Shown here: piece by piece, positions 1-9,064 of the stretch
Layout: each line of letters begins with the position of its first letter
How positions within the stretch are numbered: position 1 is the first letter of the stretch
Assembly (NCBI RefSeq): GCF_034675905.1
Contig: NZ_JAUCCV010000004.1
Coordinates: 117,119 to 181,118 of the forward strand
Origin: Castellaniella sp034675905
GTDB taxonomy: Bacteria > Pseudomonadota > Gammaproteobacteria > Burkholderiales > Burkholderiaceae_B
Length of the DNA stretch: 64,000 nucleotides
Reading direction: 5' to 3'
Program-made: the position numbers and the translations under genes
The notes under the pieces: generated by a model
Databases searched by the model: none
What the model was told of the DNA's origin: nothing
What the model saw: the letters and a program-made list of their open reading frames with translations, nothing else

Positions 1-1
1 A

Positions 2-628
2 AGAGCCACCACCAACAGCTTCATCGTGGCCCCCGCCGCTACGGTGCTGGCGACCGTGCTGGGGACGCTGGCGGCAGCCGGCCTGCATCGCACGCAATTT
101 CGCGGCAAGGGCTTGTTGATGTCGATTCTGATTTCACCCATGATCGTGCCGCTGGTCGTCACCGGCCTGGGCATCTATCTGTTTTTCGCCCCCTATGGGC
201 TGGTCAACAGCTACACCGGCCTGATTCTGGCGCTGGCGGCGATCGGCGCACCCTTTGTGGTGACCACGGTATCCGCCACGCTACAGGGCTTCGACCCCAA
301 TCTGCTGCGCGCCAGCTACAGCCTGGGGGCCGGTCCCATCCGCACGTTCTTTCGCGTCACGCTGCCCATCATCGCCCCCGGCGTGATCGCCGGCGCCTTG
401 TTTGCCTTTGCCACGGCTTTCGATGAAATCGTGATCACGCTGTTCCTGGCCGGCCCCGAGCAAGTCACGCTGCCGCGCCAGATGTTCACCGGCATCCGCG
501 AAAACATCAGTCCCATCATCGCGGCGGTGGCAACCATCCTGATTCTGTTCTCAACCACCCTGCTGCTGGTGCTGGAATGGCTGCGCGGCCGGGCTGCTGC
601 CAAAATGACTCAGGCGACCCCTCAATAA
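2..628 (+). CDS. ABC transporter permease, PotC/YdcV-like (5' end outside window)
   Basis: Inner-membrane permease of a binding-protein-dependent ABC importer, of the PotC/YdcV type that mostly serves polyamines and related small cationic or organic solutes. The frame is open to the first bases of the window, so the N-terminus is missing. About 208 residues remain, with roughly five hydrophobic segments. The cytoplasmic loop that docks on the ATPase is visible: a run beginning ASYSLGAGP and continuing FFRVTLPIIAPGVIAGALFAF, which is the BPD_transp_1 EAA motif. The C-terminus ends in a basic tail. It lies convergent to trpS with about 35 bp between them. Its partner genes must lie to the left, so the substrate cannot be fixed from here. 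Confidence 0.85.
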   Translation, partial: RATTNSFIVAPAATVLATVLGTLAAAGLHRTQFRGKGLLMSILISPMIVPLVVTGLGIYLFFAPYGLVNSYTGLILALAAIGAPFVVTTVSATLQGFDPNLLRASYSLGAGPIRTFFRVTLPIIAPGVIAGALFAFATAFDEIVITLFLAGPEQVTLPRQMFTGIRENISPIIAAVATILILFSTTLLLVLEWLRGRAAAKMTQATPQ

Positions 629-663
629 CCGGAGCCGCCTGATAGGCACAGCCACAATATTGC

Positions 664-2013
664 CTAGAGTTGCGCCAGCGCCTGCCGGATCTGTTCCAGC
701 TGCGCCGCCGGGCAACGCGCCCAGCATCGGCCATCGGATTCCAAACTGACCAGCCCCTGGGCATCGATCGGCATCACCGACAGATCCGCCTGGGCCAGCT
801 GGCGGCCAAGCTGATTGAGCAACTTGGGATCCTCGAAGGGTTCGGACAGCAGCAGTTCAACACCATCGGCGGCAAACAGGCGCTGCCGGAAAAAACCATT
901 CTCATCCCTGAAAGATGCCAACCGCGCCTTGTCAGCCTTGCCGGCACCGCTGGCTTTTTTAGCGCTGGGCGCCACGGCCGGCTGGCGCAGACCGACGGCC
1001 TCGCGCAAGCGATCCATCAAAGGCAGCGCCACGCGCCGCGCCTTGCTGGCGCCGGTCTGCAGAACGTCCTCGATGCGCTCGGGGTGCGCCATCAAGTCGG
1101 CGTACTGCGCCCGCATGGGGCCGATCTGAGCTTCAATCTGTTCGCACAGCGCCTGTTTGGCGTCCCCCCAGGCCAGCCCGCCTTCCAGGGCTGCGCGGAA
1201 ATCGGCCGCCTGTGGATGACTGGAAAACGCCCGGTACAGCGTATACAGGGGCGAGCCCTCGGCATCCTTGGGTTCGCCCGGCAGCCGCGAATCCGTCACG
1301 ATCTGCGCGACGGCAGCCTTCAGGGCCTTGGCGCCACCCTCGAACAGCGGGATCGTATTGTTGTAGCTCTTGGACATCTTGCGTCCGTCCAGGCCGGGCA
1401 GCGTGGCGACATCTTCGTCAATCTGGACTTCGGGCAGGATGAACAGGTCCTTGCCCCGGCCATACAGGTGATTGAAGCGCTGGGCGATATCGCGCGCCAT
1501 TTCCAGATGCTGGATCTGATCGCGCCCCACCGGCACCCGATGCGCATTGAACATCAGGATGTCGGCGGCCATCAGCACAGGATAGGAAAACAGACCCATG
1601 GTGATGCCATCATCCGGATCGACGCCCTTGAGTCCGTTGGCGTCGACCGATGCCTTGTAGGCATGCGCCCGGTTCATCAAGCCTTTGGCGGTCACGCAGG
1701 TCAGCATCCAGCAGAGTTCCGGGATTTCCGGCACATCCGACTGGCGGTAAAACGTCACCCGGTCCGTATCCAGGCCGGCGGCGATCCAGGTGGCGGCGAT
1801 TTCCATGCGCGACTGCGCCACGCGGGCGGGATCGGCGCACTTGATCAAGGCATGGAAATCCGCCAGAAAGAAAAAGGCGTCCACGCCCGGTTCGATGCTG
1901 GACTGGATGGCCGGGCGGATAGCCCCGGCATAATTGCCCAGATGAGGGGTGCCGGACGTGGTGATGCCGGTCAGAACCCGGCTGGTCGCCGGCGCATTCA
2001 CGGAAGAATTCAT
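664..2013 (-). CDS. trpS: Tryptophanyl-tRNA synthetase
   Basis: Class I aminoacyl-tRNA synthetase charging tRNA-Trp. The HIGH-type signature appears near residue 22 as TPHLGNY, and the KMSKS loop as GRKMSKSYNN near residue 210. The protein is about 449 residues, longer than the roughly 335-residue E. coli type. The extra part is a C-terminal domain of about 100 residues after a Lys/Ala-rich linker, as in the long TrpRS form found in many beta-proteobacteria. I start at the ATG at 2013 (MNSS...) because the CAGG upstream is spaced better for it than for the ATG six bases earlier. The neighbour zapE is on the same strand, with a gap of about 45 bp. Confidence 0.95.
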   Translation of the reverse strand: MNSSVNAPATSRVLTGITTSGTPHLGNYAGAIRPAIQSSIEPGVDAFFFLADFHALIKCADPARVAQSRMEIAATWIAAGLDTDRVTFYRQSDVPEIPELCWMLTCVTAKGLMNRAHAYKASVDANGLKGVDPDDGITMGLFSYPVLMAADILMFNAHRVPVGRDQIQHLEMARDIAQRFNHLYGRGKDLFILPEVQIDEDVATLPGLDGRKMSKSYNNTIPLFEGGAKALKAAVAQIVTDSRLPGEPKDAEGSPLYTLYRAFSSHPQAADFRAALEGGLAWGDAKQALCEQIEAQIGPMRAQYADLMAHPERIEDVLQTGASKARRVALPLMDRLREAVGLRQPAVAPSAKKASGAGKADKARLASFRDENGFFRQRLFAADGVELLLSEPFEDPKLLNQLGRQLAQADLSVMPIDAQGLVSLESDGRCWARCPAAQLEQIRQALAQL

Positions 2014-2057
2014 CTGCATGCCTGATATTCGGATGGAAGGATGCCCGGCCGGGGGCC

Positions 2058-3149
2058 TTACAGCACCACAGCCGCCCGACGGGTCTCTGCCAGGTATTCC
2101 CGCGACTGCATCTCCATCAGCCGGGACACCGTGCGGGTAAACTCATTGGACATCGGACCCTGAGTATAAAGTTCATCGGCCGGACACTGGGCCGACAGGA
2201 TCAATTTCACCTTGTGGTCGTACAGCACATCCACCAGCCACGTGAAGCGCCGCGCCTCGGATGCCTGACGCGGCGCCATGCGCGGCACGTCCGACACGAT
2301 GATCGTCTGGAAACGATCCGCCAGATCCAGATAATCGTTTTGCGAACGCGGCGTGCCGCACAGGGCCATGAAATCGAACCAGACCACGGCCCCGGCCAGG
2401 GCCACGGCCTGGATTTCACGGTTCTCGATCAGCAGCACCGGCTTTTGTTCGGCCGTATCGGCCAATCGTTCAAACGCGGAACGCAGCTCGTCATACGTGG
2501 CGGCTACGATGGGTGTGATGTAGCTGCGCAATTGCGCCAGAGTGCGGCGGCGGTAATCCACCCCCGCATCCACATTCAGGATGTCCATTTTTTCCTGGAT
2601 CAAGGCGATCGCCGGCAAAATCCGGTCACGATGCAGGCCATCGGGATACAGGGTGGACGGTTCGTAGTTCGACGTCATCACGAACGATGTCCCGTATTCG
2701 AACAACCGCAGCAACAGCCGGTACAGGATCATGGCATCGGCCACGTCAGAGACGTGGAATTCGTCGAAGCAGATCAGGCGATAGCGCTTGGCGATATTCC
2801 GGGCGACATGGTCCAGGGGGTCGGACTCGCCGCTGACGGCACGGATCTCCCGATGCACGCCGCGCATGAATTCATGGAAGTGCAGACGGACCTTGCGCTT
2901 GACGGGTACCGTCAGATAAAAAGCGTCCATCAGAAAGCTCTTGCCGCGCCCGACCCCGCCCCACAGATACACGCCCTGGGGCACATCCGGGTGCAGAAAG
3001 AGTTTCTTCAATCGGCTGGATCGCTGCCGCTTGAATTCGATCCAGTCGTCATAGTATTGCTGCAAGCGCACGACGGCTGCGTGCTGGGCTTCGTCTGCGA
3101 CGAAGCCCCGTTCACGCAGCGCCTGCGCGTAATACGCGCTGACATCCAT
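2058..3149 (-). CDS. zapE: Cell division protein ZapE (AFG1-like P-loop ATPase)
   Basis: AFG1/ZapE-family ATPase; in E. coli ZapE associates with the Z-ring. The 363 residues match the family length. Walker A is GGVGRGKSFLMD near residue 65, and Walker B is ICFDEFHVSD near residue 150, followed by the family's LLLRLFEYG and MTSNYEP segments. The start lies only 8 bp after the lpd stop, so it is probably co-transcribed with the odhA-odhB-lpd genes. Placement of zapE directly behind the 2-oxoglutarate dehydrogenase genes is familiar from Bordetella-type genomes; any functional link is unknown. Confidence 0.93.
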   Translation of the reverse strand: MDVSAYYAQALRERGFVADEAQHAAVVRLQQYYDDWIEFKRQRSSRLKKLFLHPDVPQGVYLWGGVGRGKSFLMDAFYLTVPVKRKVRLHFHEFMRGVHREIRAVSGESDPLDHVARNIAKRYRLICFDEFHVSDVADAMILYRLLLRLFEYGTSFVMTSNYEPSTLYPDGLHRDRILPAIALIQEKMDILNVDAGVDYRRRTLAQLRSYITPIVAATYDELRSAFERLADTAEQKPVLLIENREIQAVALAGAVVWFDFMALCGTPRSQNDYLDLADRFQTIIVSDVPRMAPRQASEARRFTWLVDVLYDHKVKLILSAQCPADELYTQGPMSNEFTRTVSRLMEMQSREYLAETRRAAVVL

Positions 3150-3156
3150 CGAACGA

Positions 3157-4584
3157 CTACAGATTCAGCGTGCGCTTGTCCACCGCCAAAGCGGCTTCCT
3201 TGACGGCTTCGGACAGCGTCGGGTGCGCATGGCAGATCCGGGCGATGTCTTCGGCAGCGCCGCGGAATTCCATGATGGTGACGGCTTCGGCGATCAGTTC
3301 GGAGGCCATCGGGCCGACGATATGCACGCCCAGGACCTCGTCGGTCTTGGCGTCGGCCAGGATCTTGACGAAGCCGGTCGTATCGCCCAGCGCACGCGCG
3401 CGGCCATTGGCCATAAAGGGGAAAGATCCGGCCTTGTAGTCGCGGCCTTCGGCCTTCAGAGCCTGCTCGGTCTTACCGACCCAGGCGACTTCAGGCGAGG
3501 TGTAGATCACCCAAGGAATGGTGTCGAAATTGACATGCCCGTGCTGACCGGCGATGCGTTCCGCCACGGCCACGCCTTCTTCTTCAGCCTTGTGCGCCAG
3601 CATCGGGCCGCGCACCACGTCGCCCACCGCCCAGACATTGGCCAGATTGCTGCGGCAATCCTCGTCGACGACCACAAAGCCGCGCTCATCCAGCTTCAGA
3701 CCCACGACATCCGCGCCCAGGCCTTGGGTATTGGGCACCCGGCCGATGGAGACGATCAGCTGATTGACGGAGAGCTTCTGTTCGGCGCCCGCGGCATCCG
3801 TGTACTGGATGTTGACGCCCTTGCCGGAGGCCTTGACCTCGCCGATGCGCACGCCGGTCTGGATGTCCAGACCCTGCTTGTTCAAGGCCTTCTGGGCTTC
3901 CTTGGCCACATCGCGGTCCACCGCGCCCAGGAAATCGGGCATGGCTTCCAGGATGGTGACTTCGGAACCCAGGCGACGCCAGACGCTGCCCATTTCCAGG
4001 CCGATCACCCCGGCGCCGATGATGCCCAGTTTTTTGGGCACGGCCGGGATGCGCAAGGCGCCGTCATTGGACAGGACATGTTCCTCGTCGAACGGCAGGC
4101 CCGGCAATTCGCGGGCGCTGGACCCGGTGGCCACGATGACGTGACGGCCTTCCAGGTCTTCTTCGGTTTTGCCGGCCACCTTGACGGACCAGCCGAAATC
4201 GGTCTTGGCCGCCAGCGAGCCGGTGCCGTGGAAAAAGGACACCTTGTTCTTTTTGAACAGGTACAGGATGCCTTCGTTGTTCTGCTTGACCACCGTATCC
4301 TTGCGACCGACCAGCTTGGCCAGGTCCAGGCTGACGCCCTTGGCCGTGATGCCGTGATCTGCAAAATGATGGTTCAGTTGTTCGTAGTGTTCGGACGACT
4401 GCAGCAACGCCTTGGACGGAATGCAGCCCACATTGGTGCAGGTGCCGCCAGGGGCGGGTTTACCGGCGGCGTTGGACCAGGCGTCCACGCACGCCACGGC
4501 CAGGCCCAGCTGGGCCGCGCGAATAGCGGCGATATAGCCACCAGGGCCGGCGCCGATCACGATTACATCAAATTGTTTTGCCAT
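3157..4584 (-). CDS. lpdA: Dihydrolipoamide dehydrogenase (E3 of 2-oxoglutarate dehydrogenase)
   Basis: FAD-dependent E3 that reoxidises dihydrolipoyl groups with NAD+. The sequence shows the N-terminal FAD motif GAGPGGY (residues 11-17), the redox-active disulfide Cys49/Cys54 in GGTCTNVGCIPSK, a second dinucleotide-binding GAGVIGLEMGSVW near residue 180, and the C-terminal catalytic His-Glu segment HAHPTLSEA. The length of 475 residues is typical. It follows odhB in the same direction, so this is probably the E3 dedicated to the OGDH complex (often named odhL); a second lpd for pyruvate dehydrogenase may exist elsewhere. Confidence 0.96.
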   Translation of the reverse strand: MAKQFDVIVIGAGPGGYIAAIRAAQLGLAVACVDAWSNAAGKPAPGGTCTNVGCIPSKALLQSSEHYEQLNHHFADHGITAKGVSLDLAKLVGRKDTVVKQNNEGILYLFKKNKVSFFHGTGSLAAKTDFGWSVKVAGKTEEDLEGRHVIVATGSSARELPGLPFDEEHVLSNDGALRIPAVPKKLGIIGAGVIGLEMGSVWRRLGSEVTILEAMPDFLGAVDRDVAKEAQKALNKQGLDIQTGVRIGEVKASGKGVNIQYTDAAGAEQKLSVNQLIVSIGRVPNTQGLGADVVGLKLDERGFVVVDEDCRSNLANVWAVGDVVRGPMLAHKAEEEGVAVAERIAGQHGHVNFDTIPWVIYTSPEVAWVGKTEQALKAEGRDYKAGSFPFMANGRARALGDTTGFVKILADAKTDEVLGVHIVGPMASELIAEAVTIMEFRGAAEDIARICHAHPTLSEAVKEAALAVDKRTLNL

Positions 4585-4601
4585 GCTTTTCTCTCAAAAC
4601 G

Positions 4602-4621
4602 ACGCACCCCGAAGGGTGCGT
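4602..4621. other. Intercistronic stem-loop between odhB and lpdA
   Basis: An 8-bp perfect stem (ACGCACCC with GGGTGCGT) closed by a CGAA loop lies in the 61-bp gap between odhB and lpdA. There is no T-tract, so I read it as an mRNA stability or processing hairpin and not as a terminator. Confidence 0.5.
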
Positions 4622-4645
4622 ACTGGATACCATCGAAACCGCTGA

Positions 4646-5839
4646 TCAGACGCTCAGCAACAGGCGCTGCGGATCTTCCAGGGCTTCTTTCATCGCAACC
4701 AGGGCCAACACGGCTTCGCGGCCGTCGATGATGCGGTGGTCATAGGATAGCGCCAGATAGTTCATCGGACGGATCACGACCTGGCCGTTTTCAGCCACCG
4801 GGCGATCCTTGGTGGCGTGAATGCCCAGGATAGCCGACTGCGGCGGATTGATGATCGGGGTGGACAGCATCGAGCCGAACACGCCGCCGTTGGAGATCGA
4901 GAACGTCCCGCCGGTCAGCTCATCCAGAGTCAGCTTGCCGTCCTGGGCGCGGCGACCGAAATCGGCGATCTGTTTTTCGATGTCGGCCAGCGACAGCTGG
5001 TCGGCATTGCGCAAGATCGGCACCACCAGGCCGCGCGGGCTGCCCACGGCCACACCGATGTCGAAATAACCGTGGTAGATGATGTCCTTGCCATCCACCG
5101 AGGCGTTGACGACCGGGTAGCGCTTGAGCGCCGCCACGGCGGCCTTGACGAAGAAGGACGTGAAGCCCAGCTTGACGCCGTGTTCCTTCTCGAAGGCTTC
5201 TTTGTATTTCTTGCGCAGGTCCATGATGGCCTGCATATTGACCTCGTTGAAGGTCGTCAGGATGGCGTTTTCAGTCTGCGACTGGATCAGGCGTTCGGCC
5301 ACGCGGGCGCGCAGGCGGCTCATGGGCACGCGCTGTTCCGGACGACCGTCCAGGCTGACCGGCACCGGGGCCGCCGGCGTCGCAGGCGCAGGCGCCGCTG
5401 CCGCGTTCAGTGCATCACCCTTGGTGACACGACCGGCACGACCGGTGCCTTCGACCGTGGCGGGATCAATGCCCTTTTCGGACAGGATCTTGCCCGCAGC
5501 CGGCGATGCGGCCGAGGACTTGGCCGCAGGCGCAGCAGCAACCGGCGCAGCGGCAGCGGGGGCGGCTTCGACCTTGGCGGCAGCCGGTGCAGCCTTGGCA
5601 GCCGTATCGATACGCGCCAGGACTTCGCCCGAGGTCACGGTGCTGCCGTCGCCCTTGACGATCTCGGACAACACGCCCGAGGCAGGGGCCGGCACTTCCA
5701 GGACGACCTTATCGGTTTCGACTTCAATCAGGATCTCGTCGGCTTCGACGGCTTCGCCAGGCTGTTTTTTCCAGTTCAGCAAGGTGGCTTCGGAAATGGA
5801 TTCGGAAAGCTGGGGAACGAGAACTTCGGTAATGGCCAT
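4646..5839 (-). CDS. odhB: Dihydrolipoyllysine succinyltransferase (E2 of 2-oxoglutarate dehydrogenase)
   Basis: E2 core enzyme of the 2-oxoglutarate dehydrogenase complex (sucB in E. coli), transferring the succinyl group from lipoyl to CoA. One lipoyl domain occupies about residues 1-80 with the lipoylated Lys44 in ETDKVVLE. An Ala/Pro-rich flexible linker follows, then the peripheral E3/E1-binding domain (SPAAGKILSEKGID...) near residues 112-150, then the catalytic domain to residue 397 with the active-site His368 and Asp372 in SYDHRIIDG. The length is normal. It sits between odhA (37 bp upstream) and lpdA in one transcription unit. Confidence 0.96.
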   Translation of the reverse strand: MAITEVLVPQLSESISEATLLNWKKQPGEAVEADEILIEVETDKVVLEVPAPASGVLSEIVKGDGSTVTSGEVLARIDTAAKAAPAAAKVEAAPAAAAPVAAAPAAKSSAASPAAGKILSEKGIDPATVEGTGRAGRVTKGDALNAAAAPAPATPAAPVPVSLDGRPEQRVPMSRLRARVAERLIQSQTENAILTTFNEVNMQAIMDLRKKYKEAFEKEHGVKLGFTSFFVKAAVAALKRYPVVNASVDGKDIIYHGYFDIGVAVGSPRGLVVPILRNADQLSLADIEKQIADFGRRAQDGKLTLDELTGGTFSISNGGVFGSMLSTPIINPPQSAILGIHATKDRPVAENGQVVIRPMNYLALSYDHRIIDGREAVLALVAMKEALEDPQRLLLSV

Positions 5840-5876
5840 AATATTTTCCGGTATATCTGTCTTTGAGTTTGTCGGT

Positions 5877-8756
5877 TTATTTGATCAGCGAAAAGCTTTT
5901 CAACTTAGGGGCGAAGGCTTGCTCGATCAGGGCGCGCTGCTGTTCCTGATGCTTTGCCATATAGCCCACTGCCGGCGACGCCGAGGCCTGACGGCCGGCA
6001 TAGCCCAGTTTCTGGCCATCGTTCATGTTTTCGTACAGGTGATGCTGCACGTAGAACCATGGCCCCTGATTCTGGGGTTCGTCCTGCACCCAGACAAGTT
6101 CCTTTGCGTTTTCGTATTTCTGCAGTTCAGTCTGGAAGGACTTGTGCGCAAAGGGGTACAGCTGCTCGATACGCAGGATGGCCACGTCCTTGCGGCCTTG
6201 TTCATCACGCGCATGGACCAGATCGTAGTAGACCCTGCCGGAACACACCAGCACGCGCTGGACGTCCGCCGGCACGATATCGGCATTGGCCTCGCCCATC
6301 ACCGGCTGGAAAGTGCCGGTCGCCAGATCGTCCAGGGAAGACGTTGCGCTCTTGTTGCGCAACAGCGATTTGGGCGTGAGGATGACCAGCGGCTTGCGGA
6401 ATTGGCGGATCATCTGGCGGCGCAGCACGTGGAAGATCTGCGCCCCGTTGGTGGGCTGCACGACCTGCATATTGTTGTCGGCGCACAGCTGCAGGAAGCG
6501 TTCGATCCGGGCGGACGAGTGTTCCGGCCCCTGGCCTTCGTAGCCATGCGGCAACATCAGCACCAGACCGCAGGCGCGGCCCCATTTGGCTTCGCCCGAC
6601 GCGATGAATTGGTCGATGACGACCTGCGCCCCGTTGGCGAAGTCGCCGAACTGGGCTTCCCAGATGGTCAGGATATTGGGTTCCGCCGTAGCGTAGCCGT
6701 ATTCGAAGCCCAGCACGGCGGCTTCGGACAGCACCGAGTCGATGACCGTGAAAGGCGCCTGCCCGTCCGAGACATTTTGCAGCGGAATATAGGAACCCGC
6801 ATCCCAGCGTTCGCGCTTTTGATCATGCAGCACGGCGTGGCGGTGCGTAAACGTGCCGCGCCCGGAATCCTGACCCGTGATACGGATGGCATAACCATTG
6901 GCCACCAGCGTGGCAAAGGCCAGGTGTTCGCCCATGCCCCAATCGATCGGGTGTTCGCCGCGCGCCATCGCCAGACGGTCATTCAGCAGCTTGTTCACCA
7001 AGGGGTGGACCGTGAAGCCTTCGGGCACTTGGGTCAGCTTTTCACCGATGCGGGTCAATTCAGCCAGCGGCACGCCGGTATCGGCATGATCGGTCCATTT
7101 GGCGCCCAGGAAAGGCGACCAGTCGGTGGCGTATTTGTTTTTGTAGTCAGTCAGGACGGGTTCGACCGTGCGCTGGCCGTCTTCCATCAGCTGGCGGTAA
7201 TCCTTGACCATCTGGTCGGGCTCGCCCTCGGCCAGGGCGCCTTGGGCCACCAAGCGATCCGCGTACAGCTTGCGGGTGCCCGGATGGGTGCCGATGCTCT
7301 TGTACATCAGCGGCTGCGTCAAGGACGGGGTGTCCTGTTCGTTGTGGCCCAATTTGCGGAAGCAGACGATGTCCACCACCACATCATGGCCGAACTGCTG
7401 GCGGTAATCCAGCGCCAGTTTCGTGGCGAAGACCACGGCTTCGGGATCGTCGCCGTTGACGTGAAAGACCGGGGCTTCGATCATCTTGACCACGTCCGAG
7501 CAATACAGCGTGGAACGCGTATCGCGCGGATCGGAAGTCGTGAAGCCGATCTGGTTGTTGATGACGATGTGCAGCGTGCCGCCGGTGCCGTAACCGCGCG
7601 TCTGCGCCAGGTTCAGGGTTTCCATGACCACGCCCTGACCGGCAAAGGCCGCGTCGCCATGCACCAGCACGGGCAGCACCTGGTCGCCACGCTCGTCGGC
7701 GCGACGGTCCTGACGGGCGCGCACACTGCCTTCGACCACGGGATTGACGATTTCCAGGTGCGAGGGGTTGAATGCCAGCGACAAATGCAGCGGGCCGCCG
7801 CGCGTCGAGAGGTCGCTGGAAAAGCCGTTGTGGTATTTGACGTCGCCGTCGCTCAGGGCCTGGCTGTGCTTGCCTTCGAATTCGGCAAACAGGTCGCCGG
7901 GCATCTTGCCCATGATGTTGACCAGCAGGTTCAGGCGACCTCGGTGCGCCATGCCGACCACGATTTCCTGCACGCCGTTTTCACCGGCATGGTTGACGAC
8001 CTCGTCCATGGAGGCGATGAAGCTTTCGCCGCCTTCCAGGGAGAAGCGTTTCTGACCCACGTATTTGGTATGCAGGAAGCGTTCCAGGCCTTCGGCCTCG
8101 GTGACTTGCTGCAGGATGTTGCGTTTTTGCTCGACCGTGAATTCCGGCACGCCCAGGGTGGATTCCAGACGTTCCTGGATCCAGCGTTTCACGGCCGGAT
8201 CGGAAATGTGCATGAATTCCACGCCGATGTTGCGGCAATAGGTATCCTGCAAGGCCTTCAGGATGTCCCGCATGGTCATCGTGTCGGCTTTGGTGAAATA
8301 GGTATTCGTCGCCGAATAGATCTGATCCAGGTCGGCTTCGGACAGGCCGTAGAAGGTCGGGTCCAGTTCCGGAATGGCCGGACGGTCGCGGCGCTTCAGC
8401 GGATCGAGCTGGGCGATGCGGGAACCCAGCGAGCGATACGCCGCAATGATGGACTGGACATAGACCTGTTTGCCGGCGATGGCCAAGGCCTGATCGGACG
8501 CCTGGGCGGGCCGCACCTGAAAGGCGTTTTCGCGCGCCCGCAGGGCAAAGGAGGCAACGATGGGGGCATGGGCTTGATCGCGGGTCGCTTCGCGGCCATC
8601 TGCCGCGGGCTGGTGTTGCAGCTGATCAAAGTAGCTGCGCCACTGATCTGGAATGGAACCCGGATTATCGAGATAATCTTCGTAGAGTTCTTCTACGTAA
8701 GGCGCATTGGCGCCGAAAAGATAGGAATTAGACTGGAGTTCTTGTTCCGTGGACAT
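5877..8756 (-). CDS. odhA: 2-oxoglutarate dehydrogenase E1 component
   Basis: Thiamine-diphosphate-dependent E1 of the 2-oxoglutarate dehydrogenase complex (sucA), decarboxylating 2-oxoglutarate in the TCA cycle. Visible features are the short N-terminal E2-binding segment (SYLFGANAPYVEELY), the AHRGRLN motif, the ThDP region HGDAAFAGQGVV and NNQIGFTT, and the C-terminal transketolase-like part with VWCQEEP-type sequence (here VWVQDEP). At about 959 residues it is slightly longer than the E. coli protein. I choose the ATG at 8756, preceded by AGGTGA at good spacing, over an in-frame GTG twelve bases upstream. First gene of odhA-odhB-lpdA-zapE. Confidence 0.96.
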   Translation of the reverse strand: MSTEQELQSNSYLFGANAPYVEELYEDYLDNPGSIPDQWRSYFDQLQHQPAADGREATRDQAHAPIVASFALRARENAFQVRPAQASDQALAIAGKQVYVQSIIAAYRSLGSRIAQLDPLKRRDRPAIPELDPTFYGLSEADLDQIYSATNTYFTKADTMTMRDILKALQDTYCRNIGVEFMHISDPAVKRWIQERLESTLGVPEFTVEQKRNILQQVTEAEGLERFLHTKYVGQKRFSLEGGESFIASMDEVVNHAGENGVQEIVVGMAHRGRLNLLVNIMGKMPGDLFAEFEGKHSQALSDGDVKYHNGFSSDLSTRGGPLHLSLAFNPSHLEIVNPVVEGSVRARQDRRADERGDQVLPVLVHGDAAFAGQGVVMETLNLAQTRGYGTGGTLHIVINNQIGFTTSDPRDTRSTLYCSDVVKMIEAPVFHVNGDDPEAVVFATKLALDYRQQFGHDVVVDIVCFRKLGHNEQDTPSLTQPLMYKSIGTHPGTRKLYADRLVAQGALAEGEPDQMVKDYRQLMEDGQRTVEPVLTDYKNKYATDWSPFLGAKWTDHADTGVPLAELTRIGEKLTQVPEGFTVHPLVNKLLNDRLAMARGEHPIDWGMGEHLAFATLVANGYAIRITGQDSGRGTFTHRHAVLHDQKRERWDAGSYIPLQNVSDGQAPFTVIDSVLSEAAVLGFEYGYATAEPNILTIWEAQFGDFANGAQVVIDQFIASGEAKWGRACGLVLMLPHGYEGQGPEHSSARIERFLQLCADNNMQVVQPTNGAQIFHVLRRQMIRQFRKPLVILTPKSLLRNKSATSSLDDLATGTFQPVMGEANADIVPADVQRVLVCSGRVYYDLVHARDEQGRKDVAILRIEQLYPFAHKSFQTELQKYENAKELVWVQDEPQNQGPWFYVQHHLYENMNDGQKLGYAGRQASASPAVGYMAKHQEQQRALIEQAFAPKLKSFSLIK

Positions 8757-9064
8757 TGTGCGCTTCACCTGGCGGGTGTTTCACCCGAACGATGCAGATT
8801 GAGAAACCTTCCGCGACACGGCCAGACCGGTTAGCGGATAGCAGGGGCAGAAGGCCGAAGTACGACGCCTTGCATAAGCCGTATTAAGGCTAAAGTATAC
8901 CCGTGTTGCCACGCGGGTATAAACTGACCAGCCCAAAATGCCCGGTCAATACTCACTTTCACGAGATTGGCGTTGGTATTTACAAACACTTGTGCCGATC
9001 AGGCCTCGCCCGGGTTTGATTGCGACGACACCATATCAATAAATCAGCAGGAGCACTCGTCATC
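8757..9064. promoter_or_regulatory. Divergent promoter region between odhA and maeB
   Basis: About 300 bp of non-coding DNA that must carry the promoters for the odh genes (minus strand) and maeB (plus strand). The only clear internal structure is a palindrome at 8896-8921, listed separately. I see no convincing -35/-10 pair that could be singled out by eye. Confidence 0.5.
8896..8921. promoter_or_regulatory. Palindrome, candidate operator in the odhA/maeB intergenic region
   Basis: Perfect 8-bp inverted arms, TATACCCG and CGGGTATA, separated by 10 bp, centred between the divergent odhA and maeB genes. Symmetry and position suit a regulator site for one or both promoters. The regulator is unknown, and no second copy was seen in the window. 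Confidence 0.4.

Noticed and set aside
5124..8834. 1236-codon open frame opposite odhA
   Set aside because: It is the antisense of odhA and odhB, whose protein motifs are unambiguous; high GC keeps the opposite strand free of stops.
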